NCBI GenBank assembly: GCA_031423995.1
Contig: JANPGO010000082.1
Coordinates: forward strand, 1-6,734
Length of the DNA stretch: 6,734 nucleotides
Direction: 5' to 3'
Source: STC-74 sp031423995
GTDB lineage: Bacteria; Patescibacteriota; Gracilibacteria; BD1-5; UBA2023
The notes below the pieces were generated by a model. That model had not been told where the DNA came from. It saw nothing but the letters and a program-made list of their open reading frames with translations, and did no database searches. Positions within the stretch are counted from its first letter, which is position 1, and each line of letters begins with the position of its first letter. A program made the translations under genes and the position numbers. Below, piece by piece: positions 1 through 5,357 of the stretch.

Positions 1-539
1 TTTGCGAGTACTATATTCCATAATGTATCTCCTCGGTCTTCTATAATAAGTCATCCACTTCAAATTTCTGTTATTTCCCCGATCAGGCGTCACAGCCTAG
101 GGTTATCCCAATATGCGTAGGTACTCATAATATTTTCATACCCTGTATATTTGATGAGATATTTTTGGATATATATATCTATCCTAGAGAAGTGTACGAG
201 GACTCATCCGAGCATCAGAGTGATAAAAATAATCGCGATAACTCGGCTCATACTATAGCGATACAGCGTTCCGATATTTCGAGAGTCTCGATATATCAAA
301 ATCCCAAGTCAGAGGATCACCACTATCCAAATGAGAAGAATATAGATCGTATCCATCTCTATGAATTCTGGTATACCACTCGCATCCGAGATAAGAAATG
401 AAACTATGAAAATCCCAAGTCCAATCAGAAGTCAGAATAAGCCAAAAATAAGATACTTTCTTCTGAGTATTCTCGATCGAGAAATAGGCTCTATATGATT
501 CTTTTTTATGGTGTCGAGGATGTTTTTTTGCAATGACAT
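1..539 (-). CDS. Three-TM membrane protein, putative ECF anti-sigma partner (3' end outside window)
   Basis: 179 codons are visible; the frame is still open at the window edge, so the C-terminus is missing. Residues 1-28 are a basic, hydrophilic N-terminal segment. Hydrophobic segments follow at about 29-50, 64-83 and 99-118, then a soluble tail. The tail contains a WDNPRLG motif (144-150) and an alternating GEITEIGSGGLIIED stretch (154-168) that looks like a small beta domain. TGA occurs in frame at codons 36, 77, 112, 150, 160 and 163. Several of these lie in glycine-rich membrane stretches, as expected if TGA is Gly. The start ATG lies one base after the stop of the ECF sigma gene, so the two are surely co-transcribed. 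From memory, Patescibacteria often carry a three-TM protein of this general shape next to an ECF sigma factor. The anti-sigma role is inferred from position and topology; no zinc-binding anti-sigma motif (HxxxCxxC) is visible. Confidence 0.7.
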
Positions 540-540
540 A

Positions 541-1113
541 TTAGAGGTGATTATGGATAGGAGTGAGACTTCATTGGAGCTGTTTCTTGGCTCTATGGAT
601 GAGAGTACCAACAGTACCTATAGGAATCCTGAGTATATCACTGATTTCACTATAGTCGCGTCACTCGATATATTTAAGTATGATAACTTCTCTTTGTTCA
701 TCAGAGAGAGTCGAAAGTGAATTTTGGACAGTTTCTTTCATATCTTTCTCCATAATGGAAAAATGTACATTTTCATCACTCTGAAGTACCGCACGGAGTC
801 ACTCGTATTCCTCATCATCAAGACAGATTGTGATTTTTGTACTTTTTTTACGAAAGGTATCAATAGTAGTATTATGAGCAATGCGGTATATCCAAGAAGA
901 AAATGGAAAAAAGAGATCATATTCATTGATATGAGTATATGCCTTTATGAAGACTTCTTGGAGTATATCTTCAGCGTCAGGAAGAGAAAAATCTCAGAGT
1001 CGCATAATATAACGAAAGAGCTTCTTCTCGTAACGATCGATGATATAAGCAAAATTATCACTATCCTCAAGGGTAAGTAAGATGATTTCTGAATCACTAA
1101 GTTCTCTAGACAT
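541..1113 (-). CDS. ECF-type RNA polymerase sigma factor (sigma-70 family)
   Basis: 190 residues, the normal length for an ECF sigma factor. Region 2 covers about residues 20-90: FAYIIDRYEKKLFRYIMRL at the start, then DAEDILQEVFIKAY (46-59, the region 2.2 core-binding helix), then WIYRIAHNTTIDTFRKK (74-90, regions 2.3/2.4, -10 recognition). Region 4 is at about 127-180, with LSTLSDEQREVIILKYIEG (133-151), the helix-turn-helix DYSEISDIL (153-161) and IPIGTVGTLIHRAKKQL (163-179), which contacts the -35 element. TGA is in frame at codons 40, 105, 151 and 181. Codon 151 sits where ECF factors usually have Gly (IEGRDYSEI), so reading TGA as Gly restores a full protein. It is followed one base later by a membrane protein that is probably its regulator. 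It would direct polymerase to a small regulon, possibly including its own promoter. The family call is firm; the ECF group and signal are unknown. Confidence 0.93.
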
Positions 1114-1138
1114 AGATATTTTATGGGATACTACTCAC

Positions 1139-1169
1139 CTTATACGAAAAGTGAAGGAATTTCTTTCAA
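1139..1169 (-). promoter_or_regulatory. Possible promoter of the ECF sigma operon
   Basis: On the minus strand TTGAAA (1169-1164) is followed after 19 bases by TATAAG (1144-1139), about 25 bases before the sigma factor ATG. The spacing is longer than the ideal 17, and the site lies within a doubtful plus-strand frame. An ECF-type autoregulated promoter could equally be present but cannot be recognised without knowing its consensus. Confidence 0.3.
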
Positions 1170-1185
1170 TTTCCTGCTCACATAA

Positions 1186-1383
1186 TATAAAATTAAATAC
1201 TCTCTCGGAGAGCACGAACATGGAAGATTCATCAATAGATTGCCAGAAATAATCATAAATTTACACGAACTATCCAGTAAAGTGCTTACAGATGCGGAGT
1301 ATGAATGATGGAGAGCTGATGTGAAGAAACTTATGCAAATAGTATTACACGAACTTACTCTAACCAACAAAAAAAGAGCTTAA
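1186..1383 (+). pseudogene. Small unrecognised frame or gene remnant between sigma operon and tRNAs
   Basis: This plus-strand frame holds 65 residues ending in TAA. It is hydrophilic and mostly helical in character, with segments such as LPEIIINLHELSSKVL and YEGWRADVKKLMQIVLHEL. One internal TGA (1306-1308) gives Gly in EYEGWRA. It has no ATG at its left end. The nearest upstream in-frame ATG (1123) is separated from it by a TAA at 1183-1185. So either it starts at an unusual codon such as the TTG in RLPE, or it is the remains of a longer gene starting at 1123. Its stop lies in the loop of the minus-strand tRNA terminator. No family is recognised. This frame is all I can find in the stretch between the sigma gene and the tRNAs apart from the promoter and terminator, and it may not be a gene at all. 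Confidence 0.3.
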
Positions 1384-1396
1384 AGTAAAGCTCTTT
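1369..1396 (-). terminator. Rho-independent terminator of the tRNA unit
   Basis: A perfect 9-bp stem (AAAGAGCTT at 1396-1388 with AAGCTCTTT at 1381-1373, read on the minus strand) has a 6-base loop. It runs into seven T residues on the minus strand (1375-1369). It lies 38 bases downstream of the tRNA-Arg 3' end and so ends the tRNA transcript. The plus strand has only three T after the stem, so termination in that direction would be weak. Confidence 0.85.
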
Positions 1397-1434
1397 GAGG
1401 GACTCGAAAGTCTAGAAACGCTTGGAAAATCAAA

Positions 1435-1512
1435 TGGTACAACCAGCAGGGCTCGAACCTGCGACCTCCTCCTTCGCAGGGAGGCGCTCTAATCCAACTG
1501 AGCTATGGCTGC
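1435..1512 (-). tRNA. tRNA-Arg (anticodon GCG), CCA encoded
   Basis: A complete cloverleaf of 78 bases. The acceptor stem GCAGCCA pairs with TGGTTGT (two G-T pairs), the D stem is GCTC/GAGC, and the anticodon stem is CCTCC/GGAGG with loop CTGCGAA. The T arm is GCAGG-TTCGAGC-CCTGC, followed by discriminator A73 and an encoded CCA. The anticodon is GCG, reading CGC and CGT. The D-loop base at position 20 is A, and C35 is in the anticodon; both are known arginine identity elements in E. coli. Most bacteria read these codons with an ACG anticodon edited to inosine, so GCG is uncommon. It lies 9 bases after tRNA-Cys in the same transcript. Confidence 0.93.
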
Positions 1513-1521
1513 GAGAATATA

Positions 1522-1599
1522 TGGAGGCACCAATCGGATTTGAACCGATGATTTGAGAGCTTTGCAGGCCCTTGCAATTGACCACTCTGCCATGGTGCC
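1522..1599 (-). tRNA. tRNA-Cys (anticodon GCA), CCA encoded
   Basis: A complete cloverleaf of 78 bases. The acceptor stem GGCACCA pairs perfectly with TGGTGCC. The D arm begins GCAG. The anticodon stem AGGGC/GCTCT holds loop CTGCAAA, giving anticodon GCA for TGC and TGT. The T arm is ATCGG-TTCAAAT-CCGAT. The discriminator is T73, the key base recognised by cysteinyl-tRNA synthetase, followed by an encoded CCA. It is the first of two tRNAs in a minus-strand unit with tRNA-Arg. It should not read TGA, which needs a separate tRNA-Gly(UCA) in code 25 organisms; that gene is not in this window. Confidence 0.96.
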
Positions 1600-1610
1600 G
1601 AAGTGCGGGC

Positions 1611-1637
1611 ATTATAAAGAATTCAGAGAAAAAGCAA
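1611..1637 (-). promoter_or_regulatory. Promoter of the tRNA-Cys/tRNA-Arg unit
   Basis: On the minus strand a consensus -10 box TATAAT (1616-1611) lies 11 bases before the first base of tRNA-Cys, so transcription would start within a few bases of the tRNA. A TTGCTT or overlapping CTTGCT at 1638-1632 serves as a -35 with a short spacer of 15-16 bases. A GC-rich discriminator (CCCGCAC) follows the -10, as is common for stable RNA promoters. Confidence 0.7.
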
Positions 1638-1661
1638 GTGGAAATAGGAAATCACTCTTCC

Positions 1662-2213
1662 TTATTTGCACGCAAATGTCTGCAAGAGTGGAACATAGAT
1701 CGACGGATCCTTGTCGATCGAGAGGGCAAAATGGAGTAGGTAGACCTTGGTCCCGCAGACACGTGCCGTCTGGAGGAATCGCATGCGAGGCGCCGTCTCA
1801 TTGTAGCGAGCCTCGAAGGAGTAGAACCGAGTCACCTCACTGTCAGCGAAGGTCATATCTTCATCGGTGAGTTTCGTATATTCGAGGTAGTTCTTGGTCG
1901 TCTGGATCTCATTGAGTTCGCTGTATTTCTTCGAGGTCATTGGCGCATCGATGATATTACTCATGACGATGAGATTATTGGAGAATCCATACTTCACTTC
2001 TGGTGAGACGTAAGCAAGCTCAATTACTCATTTCTTCGGCGTCGGAAGACTCGATTTCACTGACTCAGTCCACGTCTTCGGAACTCGCAGAGAAAATATC
2101 TTCATATCCACGAGGGTCGTATTGGAATCAGAAGTGGTCTCGGTCTGTGTCCCTGGGAGACTACAGGAAGCGAGGGTGATGAGAGAAAAAAGGAGGACGA
2201 AGAGGATTCGCAT
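1662..2213 (-). CDS. Lipoprotein of unknown function, possibly PsbP/DUF1795-like fold
   Basis: 183 residues. The N-terminus MRILFVLLFSLITLASC is a lipoprotein signal peptide with lipobox L14-A15-S16-C17, so the mature protein should be lipid-anchored at the outer face of the membrane. A Ser/Thr-rich linker (18-34) follows. Then comes a soluble domain beginning MKIFSLRVPKTWTE and ending VPLLQTFACK. This start and end pattern (a strand plus PxxW near the front, a final helix with a TF/SF before the C-terminus) recalls the PsbP/Mog1-like DUF1795 fold, but that is inference. One in-frame TGA at codon 62 (2030-2028, PKKGVIELAYVSPE) joins what would otherwise be two fragments. It starts 12 bases after the stop of the upstream membrane gene, so the two form an operon. 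No Shine-Dalgarno is visible. No terminator is evident before the tRNA promoter. Confidence 0.8.
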
Positions 2214-2225
2214 AGATGGAAGAGG

Positions 2226-2597
2226 TTATGCTAGGTTCTCAGTCACGAAGCCGAGATGGGTCACGAGACCCACAAGGGCGAAGAGGACCGCGACAAAGAG
2301 TCAAATATATCGTACCCACGATTGATTCGGGAAATAGATGTACTGGGTATATTCGAAAAGAGAGAAGAGAAACCATGCGACCACCACAACGAGGATCGAA
2401 TAGAGGTGGAATGTGAGCACCGCGAGTCGCTCGATCGTCATGAAGAGGAAGCTGAATCCTCCGATCGTGAAGAGAAGCGATGTATAGTAGAGAAAAAGAA
2501 AGAGCGCGAGGGTGCGCTTTGCGATGATGAGCCGGATCTCGAGATATTCACTCGGATTCTTGAGGAGTCTTTCACGGATGTCCTTGATTTTAACCAT
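2226..2597 (-). CDS. Small three-TM membrane protein, unknown function
   Basis: 123 residues. A charged N-terminal segment (MVKIKDIRERLLKNPSEYLE) is followed by hydrophobic segments at about 30-55, 61-84 and 98-117, and a short polar tail. The only TGA is codon 99 (2303-2301), directly at the start of the third membrane segment (RYIGLFVAVLFALVGLV). Reading it as Gly gives a complete membrane segment and a TAA stop. It is the first gene of a minus-strand pair with the lipoprotein, suggesting a joint envelope role. It is driven from the divergent promoter region shared with the GatC-like gene. AAGGA five bases before the ATG could act as a weak ribosome site, although it overlaps the opposite-strand -10 box. 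No family is recognised. Confidence 0.8.
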
Positions 2598-2610
2598 TTT
2601 TCCTTATAAT
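2584..2610 (+). promoter_or_regulatory. Plus-strand promoter of the GatC-like gene
   Basis: TTGATT (2584-2589) and a consensus TATAAT (2605-2610) are separated by 15 bases, with the ATG 21 bases after the -10. It lies back to back with the minus-strand promoter and reaches into the start of the opposite membrane gene. Confidence 0.6.
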
Positions 2611-2618
2611 GCGCGGGT

Positions 2619-2646
2619 ATTATATTCAAAAATGTCTCTCACACAA
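2619..2646 (-). promoter_or_regulatory. Minus-strand promoter of the membrane protein/lipoprotein pair
   Basis: On the minus strand TTGTGT (2646-2641) is followed after 16 bases by TATAAT (2624-2619), 21 bases before the ATG at 2597. The -35 lies inside the first codons of the divergent GatC-like gene, so the two promoters face away from each other within about 60 bases. Confidence 0.65.
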
Positions 2647-2913
2647 GATCAAATCAAGCGACTCGAGAAACTCACTGCCCTTCAGTGAGGGAAGGAACTC
2701 GATATTTCTGGTGTGCTCGATTCCTTCGAAGCACTCAAGAATGGAGAACTTGTCCTCCCAGAGACAGTGTCACGAAGTGGTCAGAGCATACTCATTCTCC
2801 GTGAGGATACGGTTGCTCCTTCGACAATTACTCGTGAGGAGCTCCTTGGATGTAGTCCACAGAAGATTGCCTGACATCAGATTGCTCTCACAAGCATCAT
2901 GATCGGGGAATAG
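2632..2913 (+). CDS. gatC: GatC-like subunit of Asp/Glu-tRNA amidotransferase
   Basis: 93 residues, the usual length of GatC. GatC is the small subunit that stabilises the GatA-GatB complex, which converts misacylated Glu-tRNA(Gln) or Asp-tRNA(Asn) to Gln- or Asn-tRNA. The N-terminal helix (MSLTQDQIKRLEKLTAL) and the motif ILREDTVAPS (55-64), followed by TREELL and SPQKIAGHQIALTSIM, match the order seen in GatC (LREDxVxPS, then REE, then an APE-like segment ending in a short I/M-rich strand). The middle segment is divergent, so the call is probable rather than certain. TGA occurs at codons 19 and 81 and is read as Gly. The gene stands alone, without gatA or gatB beside it, and its TAG stop lies inside a terminator hairpin. 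Confidence 0.62.
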
Positions 2914-2925
2914 TCCCCATTTTTT
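2905..2925 (+). terminator. Rho-independent terminator after the GatC-like gene
   Basis: GGGGA (2905-2909) pairs with TCCCC (2914-2918) around a 4-base loop made of ATAG, followed by six T residues (2920-2925). The stem begins inside the last codons and the loop contains the TAG stop, so a ribosome ending translation would cover the hairpin. The stem is short, and yidC begins only 20 bases later, so some read-through into yidC is plausible. Confidence 0.7.
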
Positions 2926-2945
2926 ATTCACGCTTTTCGAATTTC

Positions 2946-4136
2946 ATGAACAACAAGACCCTTCTCATAATTGCCTATGTATTTCTCTTGACCCTCGCGG
3001 TTCAGTTTTTTTTCGCACCGAAAACCAACACCAACACGAACCTCCAGAACCAAGGTGTCATCCTCCAAGTCGATAAGGAGAGTGTGACGATCCCCAATGT
3101 TCCGAAAATCGAGCTCGTGAACCACGCAACTGGGGCGGTGACTATCGATACCTGTCGAGATATCTCTATCACGATCGACTCCAATCCACTGACAGACATA
3201 GCCAAAGCAACTCCTGAATTCTGTGAGTCAATCACCACTGGTACGGGTGATACATCACTCCTCCCCTTCTCGAAGCTGTACCGAGTCTTTGCGAGCCTGC
3301 CGGGGAAGTATATCATCACGGCAAAAACTCCATTTGGAGACCGTATGGTTCTCGTGACGGTGAGTGAACCGAGTACTATTCGATCAGTCATTTCGAAGGT
3401 ATTCTATGAACCGATCTACAATCTCTTCATTGCGCTTCTCACCTTCCTCCCTGGACATGAACTCGGCTGGGCGATCGTCGTCATCACCCTCATGATACGA
3501 CTCCTCCTTCTCGCACCACAGCACCATATGCTCATGAGCCAGAAGAAACTCCAGCTCATCCAGCCCAAAATCAAAGAACTCCAGACCCAGTACAAGGATG
3601 ATCAGGCAAAACTCGGCATGGAGATGCTCGAACTGTATAAAAAAGAATGAGTGAATCCGATGGGCTCATGCCTGCCACTTCTCATCCAAATGCCGATCCT
3701 CATAGGACTGTATTGGGTGATCTCAGGGGCGAATGATCCAGCGAACTACTATCACCTCTACAGTTTCTTCTCGAATTTTGACCCAACCAAGGTAAATTCC
3801 CACTTCGCAGGGCTCGATCTCCAGCATGTCGGAGGGACAATCGGACTCATCTTCTCAGTGATACTCGGAGGACTCCAGTGGATCCAGGCAAAGCTCTCCT
3901 TCACCTACAATCCTCCTGCCAAGAAGGAGGAAAAAAAGATCGAAAAGAAAGAAGGCGAAACTCCTGATCTCGCTCTCGATCCTGCCATGATGCAGAATAT
4001 GATGCTCTATATGTTTCCGATTATGATCGCAACGACATCCTACTTCTTCCCGCTCGGAGTCGGACTCTATTGGTTCATCGGAACTCTCTTTGTCATCCTC
4101 CAACAGTGGTATGTGAATCGGAAGAAAACTAAGTAA
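2946..4136 (+). CDS. yidC: YidC/Oxa1 family membrane protein insertase
   Basis: 396 residues. It inserts and folds inner-membrane proteins, alone or with SecYEG. TM1 is at 5-23, followed by a periplasmic domain (about 25-150) much shorter than in E. coli YidC. The conserved core covers TM2 (about 157-190) with the groove arginine R185 (TLMIRLLLLAPQ), the cytoplasmic C1 helical hairpin (191-240), TM3 (243-261, LPLLIQMPILIGLYW), TM4 (295-313), a Lys/Glu-rich C2 loop (321-340), and TM5/TM6 (350-388, ending GVGLYWFIGTLFVILQQWYV). Codon 235 is TGA (3648-3650), within YKKE-G-VNPMGSCLP. YidC proteins have Gly here before VNPxxGC, so this is strong evidence that TGA is Gly and not a stop. The start at ATG 2946 gives a normal N-terminal anchor. 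No Shine-Dalgarno is seen. It sits 20 bases after the gatC terminator, so it has an unseen promoter or depends on read-through. Confidence 0.96.
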
Positions 4137-4137
4137 G

Positions 4138-4168
4138 TGATCACTGAATATTTGAAGAAATATATACT
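4138..4168 (+). promoter_or_regulatory. Possible promoter ahead of the tandem membrane genes
   Basis: The 44-base gap after yidC contains TATACT (4163-4168), a fair -10, with TGATCA or TCACTG (4138-4146) as poor -35 candidates. The same gap has a 6-bp inverted repeat (ATATTT-GAAG-AAATAT) without a T-run, so it is not a terminator. The downstream ATG would be only about 6 bases from the start of transcription. Confidence 0.35.
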
Positions 4169-4180
4169 CTCAATAATTCA

Positions 4181-4762
4181 ATGACTCGAGAACTTTTCTT
4201 TTCCATTCTCTCTTTCTGTTTTGCTCTCTGGTACGTGGGAGATTATTGGAAAGGAATTGTTCGATGACAGATTATTCCTCACCCATTTACCTTTTTTCTC
4301 TGGGTAGTCGTCCTCGGTATCACGGCACGGGAACTCATCCGAGCAGACGAACTCATCGGATCTGCTTCGGTTCTCCTCTTTATCGTGAGTAACTTCGGCT
4401 GTCTCATCGTCTGACTCTACAACTACAAGAAAATCCAGATCAATTGGATGGACTGGTTCTTTCTCTGTGCCTGAATATTTCTTGTCATCTTCTGGCGATT
4501 CGAACCAACGTATGCCTATGTCCTACTGGTCATGATCGCGATCGATGCAACTGCCTATGCGAGTAGCTTCAAGAAGACATGGATGCAGCCGTTCACTGAG
4601 AAGTCGCTTCCCTACTTCATATCCGTAGGGAGCAACCTCACGACGATTCTTGCTATCTCCGTCTGGAATTTCGAAAACCTCGGGATGTGGATCTGGACAT
4701 CGAGTATCAATCTGATATTTGCTTGTTTTATCCTCGCACGTCAGTACAGTATGAAGAAATAA
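4181..4762 (+). CDS. Seven-TM membrane protein, tandem paralog A
   Basis: 193 residues, mostly membrane-embedded, with about seven hydrophobic segments. Two related half-motifs stand out: KGIVRGQIIPHPFTFFLW (24-41) and KKTWMQPFTEKSLPYFISV (131-149). Each is a basic stretch, then a proline and an S/T-rich turn leading into a membrane helix. This recalls PQ-loop/SemiSWEET-type inverted or repeated arrangements and a CPR family of small multi-TM proteins, but no transport role is shown. TGA codons at 29, 78 and 98 are read as Gly. At 78 and 98 the adjacent paralog has GGG and GGC, which supports the decoding directly. It starts 44 bases after yidC, and its paralog starts 5 bases after its stop. 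There is no Shine-Dalgarno. Confidence 0.82.
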
Positions 4763-4767
4763 TATTT

Positions 4768-5349
4768 ATGACTCGCGAACTTTTTTTCTCCATCCTCGCT
4801 TTTCTGATACTTAGTGTAAATACTGTTGTCTACTGGAAGGGGATTATTCGCAAAGAGATCATCCCACACCCATTCACGATGTTCATCTGGGTGATTGTGC
4901 TCTCGATCACTGCTATCGAACTCGTCCATCGAAATGAGTTCCTTGGGGCAGTGCCAAGTATATTTCTCACAATAGCCATTTTCTGTGAATTACTCGTGGG
5001 GATATATCTCTGGAAAAAGATAGTGATTAATTGGATGGATTATTTTTTCCTGATCGCTGGCATACTCCTGATCGCCTATTGGCAGTATGAGCCAGAATAT
5101 AGATATGTACTCCTCGTGATGATCGGGATCGATGCTTGTGCCTATGCGGCGAGCTTCAAGAAGGCATGGTTCCAGCCCAATACTGAGAACAGTCTCCCAT
5201 ACTTCATCTCCGTCGGTAACAATATATGTACCATCTTCGCGCTCTACGTCTGGAGTTTCGAAAATATGGGTATGGCAGCCTGGACGGCTGGAGTGAACTG
5301 CACTTTTGCTTGTTTTATCCTCGCACGTCAGTATAGTATGAGGAAATAA
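4768..5349 (+). CDS. Seven-TM membrane protein, tandem paralog B
   Basis: 193 residues, exactly the length of the preceding gene. It aligns to that gene without gaps at about 61% identity by hand count (118/193). Both start MTRELFFSIL and end ACFILARQYSM(K/R)K. The most conserved parts are the IIPHPFT motif (31-37), KKI-INWMD (83-91), YVLLVMI-ID (113-122) and SLPYFISVG (142-150). The loop and helix around 61-70 have no identical residue. It has no in-frame TGA at all, unlike paralog A with three. It lies 5 bases after paralog A and 8 bases before the Cys-motif gene, so the three are probably one transcript. Function is unknown; two copies with diverged cores suggest a heteromer or two related substrates. 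Confidence 0.87.
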   Translation: MTRELFFSILAFLILSVNTVVYWKGIIRKEIIPHPFTMFIWVIVLSITAIELVHRNEFLGAVPSIFLTIAIFCELLVGIYLWKKIVINWMDYFFLIAGILLIAYWQYEPEYRYVLLVMIGIDACAYAASFKKAWFQPNTENSLPYFISVGNNICTIFALYVWSFENMGMAAWTAGVNCTFACFILARQYSMRK

Positions 5350-5357
5350 CTGTCTGT

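Noticed and set aside
1140..1370. Minus-strand open frame of 76 codons between the sigma operon and tRNAs
   Set aside because: Ser- and Leu-rich with no recognisable features; it is antisense to the more protein-like plus frame and overlaps the terminator of the tRNA unit.
1430..1870. Open frames crossing the two tRNA genes on both strands
   Set aside because: They run through two clear tRNA cloverleafs, and the plus-strand one is antisense to the lipoprotein; chance frames.
2122..2629. Several plus- and minus-strand frames rich in Arg, Glu, Asp or Ser
   Set aside because: Their composition is typical of antisense shadows of the membrane protein and lipoprotein genes, which have a signal peptide, membrane segments and good promoters.
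3002..3391. Minus-strand 129-codon frame
   Set aside because: Entirely antisense to the periplasmic part of YidC, with no supporting features.
3648..3656. YidC and other genes as frameshifted or truncated pseudogenes split at TGA
   Set aside because: The break is always an in-frame TGA with intact family sequence on both sides and never a frameshift, in many unrelated genes; recoding explains all of them.
4137..4160. GTGATCAC palindrome and nearby ATATTT/AAATAT hairpin as an operator or terminator
   Set aside because: Short, AT-rich, without a T-run and with no second copy; not enough to call a regulatory site.
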